64,000 bases of DNA from Nageia nagi. Taxonomy: Eukaryota > Pinophyta. The notes under the pieces are model-generated. The model saw nothing but the letters and a program-made list of their open reading frames with translations. It did not search any database and was not told the origin of the DNA. The DNA lies in contig JBITNC010000001.1 in NCBI GenBank assembly GCA_050084985.1, forward strand, positions 153,140,001-153,204,000, given 5' to 3'. The position numbers and the translations under genes were made by a program. Below, piece by piece: positions 36,184-47,829 of the stretch (its first letter is position 1; every line of letters starts with the position of its first letter).

Positions 36184-38229
36184 ATGGAATATGATGATTG
36201 GAGGAAAATTCACCACCTAATTACCAGTATATGTGATCACATTATAGAGTTACTACGATCACTCCCCTATGACCACATGGTGAGTTACTTTTGATTGGGC
36301 AATTTTCTTTTATAATTTTCAATTTCTAAATTTTTGATTTGCTATATAGGCTTAGCTTTTCATTTTTTTTCCCTGTAGGAGTGTAAGGTCCTCATGAGAG
36401 GAGGTCCTATGATGATAGCTAAGCTTGAGAAAATGCCAATGTGGTTGACAATCCCACATATTGATGATATTTTAAATAGGTATGGTATTGTAGATCTAGA
36501 TATTATTAGGCTAATACAACAAGATTTATCTCTACTGATAGCATTAGTAAAATGGTGGTATCTTAATTGTTGCATATTTCACCTACCCCCAAGTGAAATA
36601 TAAGTGACCTTACTTGATGTATACCATATCTGGGGTATCCCTATTAGGGGGAATTTGGTGCAAGAATGAGAGCTTGCAGACAATAATGTCTATGAAGAAA
36701 ATGCTTTGTGGCTCATAGGTGAGGCAGATCACAATTGGAAGCATTGGGCTAGCCATCTTGCAAAGGTATGCCAATTTGCACCAATAGGGTGTCATCTTTG
36801 GCTATATATTGTAGCTATCATATCGATATACTTATGTTAGGATAAAGAGAAATTTGACTTTTTTCTCAGCCTAGTATGGGTTGTTAGGTAGATTTACAAG
36901 TGAATGACTAAATTTTCTTAAAGGTTAGTGGTTTTAGCCCATTTGTATAGAGATTTGTACAACTTCATGAGTGTTAATAAGATCAACATCATGATTGTAC
37001 ATGCAGGCCTACTATAGGTTTAGGCCTATGAGAACATAGTTGTTGTGTGGCCCGTATGATTATAGAGAGCTCGAGAGGAGTTGAACAACATAACTCTTAT
37101 GTGTTAGACCTCACATGATGGTGGATATAGATATCCACATTCCCTAGAGGCTTAGAGGAGGGATATTAATGAATTATAGGTGGGGGACCTTATTTGGGTG
37201 TACTTTTTAGGATTTTGTATGGAATTCAAATGCACATCAACTTGCATGGGTTTGAAACCACTACTTTTTCTAGACATGGAAAAAGATTATGGAGCCCTAC
37301 CATCTTGATCATATTTTATGATAATTTGGGATTTAGCAGGACATACAAGTGGTACTTAGTGGAGATTTACTTGCTAATAGGATCATAGATGACCCCTACA
37401 TGGAGGGCTACTTGCGAGGAGAACCAAGTGATGGATGTAGCTGCTCATGTGTCGATGGCTCTCAGTGTTGCCCTTGGTTATCCTACATGGTGGTTAGTAG
37501 TGTGCCTAAGTGATATTAGCATGGGTGAGGATGATAGCAGTGATGAGGTAGCTGCTAGTGAGGGATTGAAGAAGGATGGCCCTTATCAAGTCAATAATCT
37601 AATCCATGATGTACATCCCTAAGAGGGTGAGGGAGAAGATGGTTTGGATATTCTTACTACATCCACCCCAACACTAGGTAAAATGCTAAGTCAACTTTAT
37701 AATTTTATTGATTTTCATGTTTTATGTATAATTAGAAAGTGACTAATCCAATTTTATTTGTGCAATAGAAGCTACAGATGCTAGGATTGCCTCTTTGGAG
37801 GTACAGGTGGTAAGATTGCAACTTATGGAGGCAAAAGTCTTGAGGTTACAACATTTGGATGCTAAGATTACTAGGTTGTGACCCATGGAGGCCCAAATCA
37901 CCACACTACAAGCCATTTTGATGGCCAAGGATGCATAAATTACCACATTGGAGAAATATATGAAGAGATTGTAGAAGAACTTGACTATATCTCCATTAAA
38001 TCAGTAATGGTATTTTATCAAAGGCTAGATCAATAAGATCAAGACCAAGGATAAAGAGATCATTACTTTGAAGGTGAAGTATGATTAAGCAAAGACCTTT
38101 TTGCCAAGCCATGGTTTATCATTGAGTGACCAGACCTCATCCTCAAGGGCTAGTAGTAGTAGAAGCCATAGGGTCAAGTCTAAGATAGATATGGTCAGCA
38201 ATGATGGGAGTGCCCACCTAGGATTGTAG
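36184..38229 (+). pseudogene. Plant mobile domain (PMD) gene, antisense cargo of Tat-1
   Basis: This reads opposite to gag. An exon from an ATG at 36184 ends at a GTGAGT donor; a 99-bp intron (36280-36378, GT...CTGTAG) joins it in phase to the next exon. That exon reads PHIDDILNRYGIVDLDI, then LVKWWYLNCCIFHLPPSE, a stop, VTLLDVYHIWGIPIRGNLV, and after more stops VLAHLYRDLYNF, the order of PF10536 (ERWxxxTxTFHLPxGEMTxTLxDVxxILGLPI). A second GT-AG intron (37678-37768) precedes a coiled coil of repeats like LEVQVVRLQLMEAKVLRLQ, then a Ser-rich tail. PMD proteins occur in MAIN/MAIL host genes and in plant transposons. The role in the element is unknown. At least eight stops mean it is not functional now. 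Confidence 0.75.
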
Positions 38230-38947
38230 GGCTAAGGTACACTTTGTACGCTATGTATCATTTTTGATAATCATATATATATATTATAGTTTTTTTTTAA
38301 CTCAAAGACTTGTGCCAATGTAATGTTCTCTAGTTTGTTTCTTATTGTGAATATTTTTATCTCTCTATTACTAATTGTTTAACACTAAATACACATGATT
38401 TTACTATTTACTACATGAACCTAATAATGAATTTTTAGCCTAAGACATATAACAAGAGAAATGAACTTATTATGCATCCTTCGCTCATAAAAATGGAACA
38501 AGTAATCACAATGAAACATATATGCAATATGATTAGTAATGATACCAACAACCTAACCTAAGTGAATCAACTTCCAAAGTACCAAAGGGATCCGAATGAA
38601 AAATGTGCATTTTTTCTAGTAGATGACATGACATCCAACCTAAGACCAATTTATTATTATCAATAATCTATTTAGAATCTAGAAATACTATCCTTAAATA
38701 TTATATCTTGGGAAATACACATCATTTAACAGCATAAAATAGGCCTTATATGTTGTTGGTGATGTATTCAAAAATGATCTAGGCTATGGAGAAAAGGAAA
38801 AACATAGGAACATATAAAAATAGAATAAACAATGCACTATACACATGTAAGCAACTACTTAAAATGCATGAAAATGCAAAAATACATTACCTAATTAATA
38901 TACACTATCAACAAAGATGAGTAAATTTAAGAAATTACTTTATGTAC
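38230..38947. other. Tat-1 spacer between PMD gene and gag
   Basis: AT-rich. In an autonomous Tat element several kilobases of pol would lie between gag and the 3' region; here only about 0.7 kb separates the end of gag from the end of the opposite-strand PMD gene, and no pol motif is seen. Confidence 0.5.
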
Positions 38948-39647
38948 CTAGGGAGATTTTTCTACCCAAATAAACTTCATTGAGGTAGAGATAAAAAGAG
39001 ACACATTTGGTTTAGCAATTTCCATGCCATTGGCCCCATGAAAATAGTGTTTAACACTACCAACAATGTTCATTTTGACAACATTTATAATCATATTGTA
39101 AGAAGCATGCCTATATCCATGATTATTATCAAAATAATGACATATTTTGTTAGAAATACTCACTGTGTTGATACAACCTCTTGGTTTTGAATAAGATAGA
39201 GGATTAATGAAGACCCCTAGTTGTTTTTTTCTTAATATATACAAGTCTTGCTTGCTCAATTGGCTTAGCATCCATCTTAATAGCTATTTTATAAATGAAA
39301 TCATGTATAATATGCTTGAGTGACCTAAAATTGTGTGTTATATGTCTAGGTGCCCTGTGATAATTACAAAATTCTTCATAGTGAAAATGCTTATGCATAC
39401 CATTAGGGAACTTGGGCTCAACAATAAGAGGCAACTTAATAAGTTCTTCATCAAACAAAACATTAAGAATATTATCAATAGTATCAATCAAAGGAGTAAA
39501 TTGTTACCTAGGTTTAGGGTTAGTTTCGTATTTATGAGTAACATTGTTTGCTTCAATCCCATTGATATTTTTAGGGATTGATTTCTAACAGTGAGTATTA
39601 ACATTATTCTTCATAGCATGAAATGTTTTGATATATGGCTCTTTCTT
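38948..39647 (-). pseudogene. Tat-1 gag, C-terminal part
   Basis: This is the continuation of gag beyond the Copia-2 insertion. On the minus strand near 39330-39450 the translation reads LPLIVEPKFPNGMHKHFHYEEFCNYHR and HNFRSLKHIIHDFI in pieces, matching the Tat-2 zinc-knuckle region (CAYHRQKGHNTNRCRTL) position by position. The first Cys and the His residues are kept; the last Cys reads as Phe. Frames are broken further downstream. It bound element RNA when intact. Confidence 0.7.
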
Positions 39648-39652
39648 GATAA

Positions 39653-40278
39653 TGTTAGGATTCAATAATTTCATATAAACAAGAGCATCAATAATTCTCC
39701 TACTCCTTGGCAAAAAAAACAACATTCAAGCATACTGAAATCAAACAACTATGAACATCAATCACACAATGAGAGACACAAGAGATAACGTGGTTCACCC
39801 AATGTAGGCTACATCCACGGAGAAGCTTTCAACCCTTTTGCATAACATTCTTCCAAGTCCTCCAAGCAACAAACCAGTAGCACAACCTTGCTACAACCTT
39901 CACTTTGGAGCTACAACAAAGCCTCACTACAATCTCTCTCTCTCAAGCTATCTACATAAGCCACCAAACTACAATTACAAGCAACTCACAACTGCTGCTA
40001 AAACTACTTACAAACTTCAATCTGTATGCCTCAACTCAAGCCTCTTATTTATAAATACAAACAAACCCAACTTAAACCCAAGCTGGATCTGGAAGGTCAT
40101 GAGGTTACCCCCAACCCTTCAGTAACTCATATCCAAGTGTCATGGCTTCTTAGCAATGGAAATTTGGTTTCAAATGAGAAAAAAAATGCTCTCTATTTTG
40201 GTTGGTTGGCTGGCCAGTTGGCCAGTTCTGACAAGGTTTGGCTGGTTGGCCGGCTGGCTATAGTCTCCATTTTCAATA
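39653..40278 (-). repeat. Copia-2 3' LTR
   Basis: 626 bp, partner of 44293-44918. On the minus strand the LTR starts TATTGAAAATGG and ends CCTAACA. The start is TA, not the usual TG, in both LTRs, and the boundary is fixed by the GATAA target duplication. A GGCTGGCCGGTTGGCC-type repeat lies near its start. Confidence 0.95.
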
Positions 40279-40291
40279 ATTTCCCACTTGG
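40279..40291 (-). other. Copia-2 polypurine tract
   Basis: CCAAGTGGGAAAT on the minus strand abuts the LTR start. Confidence 0.8.
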
Positions 40292-40338
40292 AGACTTCCT
40301 TCTCTACAACAAGGGTCAAAAGCTTCTCATCTTGGCCT

Positions 40339-42019
40339 TTACTCCTTAAGACCAATCCAAGTTGAGCAAGAGCCCAACTTCTCCTTCGTAACAACTTTAG
40401 TGAACATGTCTGCAGGATTTTGAGACGTGTGAATCTTTCCCAAACTGACTGAACCATCCTCCAATGCTGTCCTGATGAAGTGGTACCTCAATTTGATATG
40501 TTTGGTTCTTGAATGGAAGGCTGAGTTCTTTGCAAGATGGATAGCACTCTGGCTATCACTCCATAGCTTCGCATCCTCCTACACCTTTCCCAGTTCCTCC
40601 ATCAACCTCTTCAACCAAATCAATTCTTTGCTACCTTCTATAATTGCAATGTACTCTACCTCAGTAGTGGAGAGAGCCACAACTTGTTGGAGCTTAGAAA
40701 TCCAACTAACCGCTATACCTCTAATGGTAAACACATATCCTGTAGTGCTTCTCCCACCATCTATATCACCTGCCATGTCAGAGTCAACATAACCTTGCAA
40801 ACAAGAGTTAGATCCACCAAAACATAAAGAGTAATGAGAAGTACCCCTTAAATACCTAAGGATCCATTTAACTGCTTCCCAATTCCCTTTTCTTGGATTG
40901 TTCATGAATCTACTAACCACTCCCACTGCTTGTGCTATATCTGGTCTAGTACATACCATTACATACATTAAACTCCCAACCACCGAAGCATAGGGAACCT
41001 TAGTCATGTACTCCTTTTCCTTATCTATCTTAGGACTTAAATGTTTGGTGAGTTTAAAATGCTTTGCCAATGGTGTAGTTACATATTTTACATCTTTCAT
41101 ATTGAACCTTTTAAGAACCTTATCAATATAATCTTCTTGACTTAGTCTAAGCAAGTGGTTTTGTTTATCTCTTGTTATTTTCATTCCAAGAATTTATTTA
41201 GCTTCACCCAAATCCTTCATTTCAAAAGTATTAGCCAACTTTTTCTTAAGATCAACAATATCTTGCATACTAGATCCTGCTACCAACATATCATCTACGT
41301 ACAAAAGCAAGATTACATAGTTTCCATTTGTTGTCTTCTTTACATATACACAATGATCCGATTGACATCTTACAAATTTATTTGTTATCATGAAAGTGTC
41401 AAACTTGTGATACCATTGCCTAGGTGCTTGCTTCAAACCGTATAAGCTCTTTTTCAATTTACATACATACCCTTCTTTACCTTTGACCTCAAAACCTTCG
41501 GGTTGATGCATATAAATATCCTCCTCCAAATCCCCATGAAGGAAAGCTATCTTTACATCCAATTGTTCAAGAAACAAGTTTTCAGTGGCAACAAGACTCA
41601 ATATTTCTCTAATCAAGGTCATTTTAACAATTGGAGAAAATATCTCATCATAATCTATACCTTTTTTCTGAGCAAAACCCTTTACCACAAGTCTTGCCTT
41701 GTACCTTTATCGCCCGTCTCCCTCTTCCTTTATCCTGTACACCCATTTGTTAGTAAGTGCCTTCTTACCCTCTGGAAGCTCAACCAAACTCCAAGTCTGA
41801 TTCTTAAGTAAGGAGTCCATCTCCTCCTTCATAGCATGCTCCCACTTAATCTGTGTACCACCCTGCATAGCTTCATCAAAACATTCAGGTTCACCACCAT
41901 CAGTATAAAGAACATGATAAAGAGCAGGAGAATATCATTTAGGAGGTTTTCTAGTACTTGAGGACCTTCTAAGTGACAAATTTTGAGGTGTTTGTGGTGG
42001 AGGTGCTTGAACATTATTA
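40339..42019 (-). pseudogene. Copia-2 RT and RNase H, lightly broken
   Basis: This is the C-terminal half of the polyprotein, which copies element RNA into DNA. After a frameshift and a stop near 42020 and 41936 it reads IKWEHAMKEEMDSLLKNQTW, then a stop near 41709, ARLVVKGFAQKKGIDYDE, LDVKIAFLHGDLEEDIYM, YGLKQAPRQWYHKFD and the intact catalytic box YVDD (41290-41301). RNase H follows, with TRPDIAQAVGVVSRFM, YVDSDMAGDIDGGRSTTGY and ALSTTEVEYIA. The end reads KLWSDSQSAI, RTKHIKLRYHFIR and NPADMFTK before a stop at 40339-40341. About five stops or shifts were noted; the order of motifs is complete. Confidence 0.9.
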
Positions 42020-44215
42020 TTAACAGGCCTTATATTGATCAACATCTTCTAGAGATACAAACTTGGGTTCCTCAACCTTTTGCAATCTATCTTTATACAT
42101 GCTTTTCTCATTGAATACAACATCTCTACTTCTAATGATTTTATGGTTATCAACATCCCATAACCTATATCCCAAATCATTAACACCATATCCAACAAGA
42201 TAGCATTTTTGTGATTTTGCATCAAGTTTCTTTCTATCCTCTTTATCAATATGTGTAAAAGCCTCACAACCAAAGACTCTCAAGAATGAGTAATTCACCT
42301 TTTTACCTATCCACATCTCCTCTAAAATACCTCCATCTAAAGCCATAGATGGACCCTTGTTAATCAAGTAAATAGCAGTGTCAATAGCATTAGCCCAAAG
42401 ATTCAAAGGAAACCCAACATGTATCCTCATACTACTAGCCCTTTCCAAGATAGTCCTATTCATTCTTTCAGCAACCCCATTTTCCTGTGGAGTTCTAGGA
42501 ACTACCTTAATCCTTCTAATGCCATTGTGTGAACAAAATGAATCAAACTCATTGTTGCAAAATTTCCCACCATTATTGGACTTAAGACATTTCAACTTAG
42601 AATTAGTTTCATTCTCAAAGAATGCCTTCCACCTCTTAAATGTTTCAAACACATCAGATTTCTTTTTAATACAGTATACCCATGTCTTTCTAGTACAATC
42701 ATCAATAAAAGTGACAAAGTAAGATGAGCCCCCAAGTGAGCAAATCTGTGCAGGACCCCACACATCCATATGAACAAGCTCTAATTTTTTACTCTTCTTT
42801 TCTTTGCCAACTTTAAGAAAACTAACCCTTCTTTGTTTTCCATACACACAATCTTCACAGAATCCTAAATCAACCTCTTTTAGATTAGGGAGTGAACCAT
42901 TAGAGTGTAACATTTTCATGCCTTTCTCACTCATATGTCCAAGCCTATTGTGCCATAGTGATGCATCAGTTCCTATTGAAACAAGATTCAATGAATAATC
43001 AAAGACATTTGTGAGCAAATAAAGAGACTCCACCAAATTTCCCTTTGCAAATACCATTGAACCTTTAGTTACTTTCCAACTACCATCCCCAAATGTCATC
43101 ACATAACCCTCCTTATCCAATTTACTTGTTGATATAATATTTCTTTTAAGGTCTAGAATATGTCTAGCATCATTAAGAGTCCATTGTGTTCCATTAGGTA
43201 ATTTCATTGTTATATTGCCAATACCAACAATCTTGCATGGGTGTGCATTACCTAATAATACTTGACCAAAGTCACCTTGTGTGTAATTTGAGAAATAGTT
43301 CTTATGTGGAGTAGCATGAAATGAAGCACCCGAATCAAGAACCCAATAATCACCATTCTTTTCATGAGACATGATTAAAGCATCTTGAATTAATTCACCA
43401 ACAATATTTGCCTCTTGGTTACTTGTGCTTTCATTATTATTATTACTACTGTCACTTTCTTTTCCTTTCCTATTCCAACAATCTTTCTTAATGTGACCCT
43501 TTTTACCACAATGCCAACATTCCAATTTAGTGTTACCTTTTGATTTTGACCTTCCTTGTGATTTACTTCTTGACTTGTTTCTCCTTCTTTCCCTTGATCT
43601 TCCTCTTGTCTCTACTATGAGAGCAGCATTGGAACTTTCTCCTATGGACTTTCTCCTCATGTCCTCACTTAGAATTGTTCCAACAACTTCATCAAAGACC
43701 AAAACTACATTAGAAGAAGAATTAGTAACAGCCATAACAAAGCTATTCCAACTATCTGGAAGTGAACATAGAATTAATAAAGCTCTTACTTCATCTTCAA
43801 ATTCTATCTTAACTGAAGTTAACTGATTTGTGATTATGTTGAATTCATTAACATGGTCTTGAACTGAACTACCTTCATTCATTTTCATGTTAAACAATTT
43901 CTTCATTAAGTATACTTTGTTTGAGGTGGATGGTTTTTCATACATTTTTGCAAGCTTATCCATTACTCCTTTAGTAGTTTTTTCACTGGAAATATTGAAA
44001 GCTACACTAGAACTTAAACAAAGTCTAACAACCCCCAAGGCTTTTCTATCCAACAAGTTCCAATCTCCATCACTCATAGTAGCCAGTTTCTTACTCTTAT
44101 CTTATAGAGGTTGATAGAGATCCTTTTGGTAGAGGTATTCTTCCATTTGCATTTTCAAAAATTGAAATCCTTGCCCATTAAATCTTTCCACCTTTAGTCT
44201 CCCTTCTTCTGCCAT
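42020..44215 (-). pseudogene. Copia-2 gag, protease and integrase
   Basis: A 685-codon open frame (44077-42020), preceded in phase by 46 codons from an ATG at 44213-44215 that contain one stop at codon 38. Numbered from 44077: gag UBN2 region about 1-140, a basic Arg/Ser linker 158-180, zinc knuckle C187-x2-C-x4-H-x4-C200, protease active site DSGAS 248-252, integrase zinc residues H376, H381, C407, C410, and core residues D438, position 501, and E537. Position 501 is Asn where the family has the second catalytic Asp, so integrase is probably inactive. The C-terminal module (RVFGCEAFTHI, CYLVGYG) follows. Confidence 0.92.
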
Positions 44216-44275
44216 AGTGCTCTTCTTGGTTCCAATCTATAAACAAGATTCACCAACAAAATCCCAACAAAACAA

Positions 44276-44290
44276 CAAGCTCTGATACCA
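44276..44290 (-). other. Copia-2 primer binding site, initiator Met tRNA
   Basis: On the minus strand TGGTATCAGAGCTTG follows the LTR end CCTAACA by two bases, an exact match to the initiator Met complement through TGGTATCAGAGC. Confidence 0.95.
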
Positions 44291-44292
44291 CT

Positions 44293-44918
44293 TGTTAGGA
44301 TTCAATAATTTCATATAAACAAGAGCATCAATAATTCTCCTACTCCTTGGCAAAAAAAACAACATTCAAGCATACTAAAATCAAACAACTATGAACGTCA
44401 ATCACACAATGAGAGACACAAGAGATAACGTGGTTCACCCAATGTAGGCTACATCCACGGAGAAGCTTTCAACCCTTTTTTATAACATTCTTCCAAGTCC
44501 TCCAAGCAATAAACTAGTAGCACAACCTTGCTACAACCTTCACTTTAGAGCTACAACAAAGCCTCACTATAATCTCTCTCTCTCAGGCTATCTACATAAG
44601 CCACCAAACTACAATTACAAGCAACTCACAACTGCTGCTAAAACTACTTACAAACTTCAATATGTATGCCTCAACTCAAGCCTCTTATTTATAAATACAA
44701 ACAAACCCAACTTAAACCCAAGCTGGATCTGGAAGGTCATGAGGTTACCCCCAACCCTTCAGTAACTCATATCCAAGTGTCATGGCTTCTTGGAAATGGA
44801 AATTTCGTGTCAAATGAGAAAAGAAATGCTCTCTATTTTGGTCGGCTGGCTGGCCGGTTGGCCGGTTCTGACAGGGTCTGGCCGGTTGGCCGGCTGGCTG
44901 TATTCTCCATTTTCAATA
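44293..44918 (-). repeat. Copia-2 5' LTR
   Basis: 626 bp, about 96% identical by eye to 39653-40278. It is flanked on the right by the GATAA target duplication. Confidence 0.95.
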
Positions 44919-44923
44919 GATAA

Positions 44924-46552
44924 CTATACCTATCATATCTCTTAGTGACATATCATGGTTAGATATGATGAATAGTTTATATATAGGTAAGAGACCATTT
45001 GCAAAAGCATCTTTTAGATCTTGTTCAAGCATAGTAATTCTATTAGCCATTTATTTCCATACTTTTACAAAGTCCTTGATATATTAAGTAGGAAATTGTT
45101 TAATTTTTCAGCAATATTATACCTAAGGTTTTGCAGGAATAAACCAATCAAATCTTCATACCTCTCAATGTTATTTTCAAGAAGCTAAAAATACAATTTG
45201 AGTGCATCATCTTTTCAACTATGAGAGAACAATTTAGTTAACAAGTTTCTATCATGAATATATTCAATAGCTTCTTCTTGGAACTTCCTAACATGCATCT
45301 TAGGATATTGCATACCATAAAATTTAGTAAACTTGATACTCTTTTTCCTAAGAATGATCTAATCATGGATTCTATCAGTTAGAGGCTTCTTGAGTCAAGA
45401 TAAGAAATTATTTTAATCAACCAAGGTATTTTGAGGTGCTAAGTTGCTAACATTGGTTGAGTTGATCCTTGGGGATGGTGGTTGGGTTTGAGGTAGACTA
45501 TGAGGTGGAATATGAGGTGGGATAGTTTGATGTGGATATTGTATCTTTTTAATTTTAGCCTCCTTTAAAGCAATAAATGGACCTATGTGATTAACTCTCT
45601 CATGCTCTAATTTATCTAATATTTCAGCTAATGCTTCTAAATATTTTTGTGAAGGTTCTTTATACCAACTAGTAGTATCTTGAATTTCAAGAAGGATACT
45701 AGTTTTGATGTGATGTTCTTCTAATGTCTAATTGGGTTGTAACTTGTAAGCTTTATTAATCATTATATCAAGCTATTGATTGATAAATTTTTTAGGATAT
45801 TCTTCTTGTATAATTTTCTTATCTTTAGAATTCATACCTTTTTTGAAGTGATCAGGTATGAGGATGAGGTGGCTATAATATTCATCTTCATCTTGAGCAT
45901 CACTCATGGCATTTTACTCATCATGATTTTTGTCAGGGGGTTACTACCCTCTTCATTTATATCAAGAGGAAAGCTTGCATCATTTTTTTCCACACCATTG
46001 CCATCATGATCATAGTATGGCATGCTACTAGTGCCATCCTTTTTGTGATTATACACATTCCATTTCAATGTTCCTATAATTTCATAAAGGCTATCCTTTG
46101 ACACTACGATAATAAAATGTTCTTCAATTAAATCATAGTTAGTTAAAATATTAATCACAAGAGGAGCATTATTTGTAATATAATATTCCAATTTTTGCCT
46201 ATCAGATAACATTTCTTGAATAGACTTAGCATAGCAAGGGATTCTACCCAACTTTAGAATTTCAACCTCACTATTAGAATAGTTAAAGGGAATTGGCATG
46301 TTCTCAAACTTGGAATGATCAATGTAGAATATCATTATGGAGTTTCACCAATAATATCCATTTTCTTGCTAGAATGTAGGGATTCAATGTCACTATGATC
46401 ATTAAGAAGGGTTTATTGGATAGATAAGTTAGGATTATGCTGTACACTTCTCCTAAGCTCACTAAAGTGGACTTTTGAACTAGATATTTTAGGGTTTTTT
46501 GCATCAAGGTCCATTTTGGAGATATAGGTAGAAAAAACCCTAGATTTATCAT
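44924..46552 (-). pseudogene. Tat-1 gag, N-terminal part
   Basis: Minus-strand frames read from about 46552. A 143-codon open piece (46335-45904) of unknown fold is followed near 45600-45660 by QKYLEALAEILDKLEHERVN. The gag core near 45090-45320 reads YPKMHVRKFQEEAIEYIHDR, then KDDALKLYF and YEDLIGLFLQNLRYNI, matching the PF03732 pattern of Tat-2 (HLRKFTFSSYQIAND, LAGQALDWY, FKHLANQFLEHFRINI). It is interrupted by Copia-2 at 44923. About six stops or frame changes. Gag would form the particle of this pol-less element. Confidence 0.75.
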
Positions 46553-46681
46553 TCTCTTTGGCTACTATTTGAAGAGCTTCATCTAAAGGAGTGAATAGTA
46601 ATTAAAATGGATTCATGACTTTTCAAAAGAAATTACCCTAGATGAAGACCTAGGTGTGTAAGAATATCGATTTATCCAAAA

Positions 46682-47380
46682 TGTAGACCCAAAATAATAT
46701 GATTAATTATTTATGGGGGCTAATTAATGTACTATTAGTCTACTTTATTTTTATTGATATATATCTTAAATATGATAATAATGATTAAGAATGACATACA
46801 TGTTCATTTATCGCAATTGCATATTCAATTAATTTAGACAACATACATCAAGAACAAATGCACATTCATATATCATAATGCCATTAGCAATCTAAATGAG
46901 ACATGCTACTAATGATGTGGAATAAGTAAAATTATAAGAGTGATAAGAAATGTAAAGATGATCAAATGAATGAGTAATCATATAATGAATATGCAATAAA
47001 GATAAGAAGTGATATTTGCTTGTTACATATATGATATTCGCAATGATCTCCCTTAGGGCATACTCATCATTTTCCTTCATTTGTCTTTAACCTTATCATG
47101 GCTTCTATAATGTCTTATAGCCTAGTTCTGATCTTTTATTTGATCTTCAATTGATAGAGTCTCCTCTTGGATCCTATGTATGCCCCCCTTCTTTAGTTGC
47201 TTTTGATGACTTTATATAGTAGCACTTGTATTATAAGATTTTACCCCTAGGTCATGATATAATGGTCCATTACATGAAACACCTTGCTTTGGGTATTTTT
47301 AAACCCTTTTTATATAATACATCATTGAGGCTCTAATATGAATTATTTAATAAATAATAATTCATTTTTAGGTGTATATA
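46682..47380 (-). repeat. Tat-1 5' LTR
   Basis: 699 bp, partner of 33080-33766, with plus-strand ends TGTAGACCC and GGTGTATATA. About 130 bp of leader separate it from the gag traces. No TGGCGC-type primer site follows it. Confidence 0.85.
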
Positions 47381-47600
47381 ATAATAAATAATGAAGAAAA
47401 GAAAAAAACTTACTAAATTAATGCATAGAAGCACCATGAATCCATAGGAATGATGAATACAAATAATAGCCTAGAGAAATAACAAGAATTTGTTAATGAC
47501 TCCAAATATACTAGGAAGAGACAAAACAAAAGACACCTAATATCCTAGTATTACTTAAGTAGGAAATAAATACCTAAGAAAAATAAATATACTTTAATAC
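47381..47600 (-). repeat. Copia-3 3' LTR fragment
   Basis: Starts TATTAAAGTATATTTATT directly after the polypurine tract on the minus strand. It is truncated by the Tat-1 insertion; the remainder, if kept, should lie left of 33080. Confidence 0.55.
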
Positions 47601-47829
47601 CCCCCTTAAGTGAGACTAGGAAGTAAAATAGATGGCACATCCACAAATATGAGTCCCAACAATAAGGCTTGATTAGATACCCATTTACAAAATGTCCAAA
47701 AAATCTATTGAAAGATGATGAAAAAATCACATAGAGAAAAAATCATCTACCAGTAGAGTAAAAGTAGAAGAAGAATAACAATGAAGGATAGAGAAGAATA
47801 TGTCCTCAATCAACACCCCCAAGGATAAC

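Larger units (their letters stand above)
39653..44918 (-). mobile_element. Copia-2: full-length Ty1/copia element nested in Tat-1 gag
   Basis: A 5266-bp minus-strand element with two 626-bp LTRs, a perfect target duplication GATAA (39648-39652 and 44919-44923), an exact initiator Met primer site and a polypurine tract. The polyprotein runs gag, protease, integrase, RT and RNase H from 44215 to 40339. The LTRs differ at about 24 positions by eye (about 4%; 18 transitions, 6 transversions), so this is the youngest element in the window. The coding region has few breaks. The lineage looks Tork/Tnt1-like from its GFCEDCVYGKQ word; this is tentative. Confidence 0.95.
33080..47380 (-). mobile_element. 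Tat-1: Ty3/gypsy Tat-lineage element without pol
   Basis: This minus-strand element is bounded by LTRs 33080-33766 and 46682-47380, which start TGTAGACAC on the coding strand in the Tat manner. A near-perfect target duplication (ATAAA versus ATAAT) flanks it. Without the nested Copia-2 it is about 9.0 kb. In coding order it has gag (46552 down to about 38948, split by Copia-2), no visible protease, RT or integrase, then an opposite-strand plant mobile domain gene remnant, a 191-bp tandem array and the 3' LTR. It would have depended on another element's enzymes. No convincing primer site is seen next to the 5' LTR. Confidence 0.8.

Noticed and set aside
36184-38229. Interpretation of the PMD gene as an ordinary host gene
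   Set aside because: It lies between matched LTRs with a near-perfect target duplication and contains many stops, so element cargo is the simpler reading.
39838-40457. Several open frames of about 95 codons within the Copia-2 LTR
   Set aside because: They lie in LTR sequence, partly opposite to each other. The same frame at 44666 in the other LTR is a copy, not a second gene.
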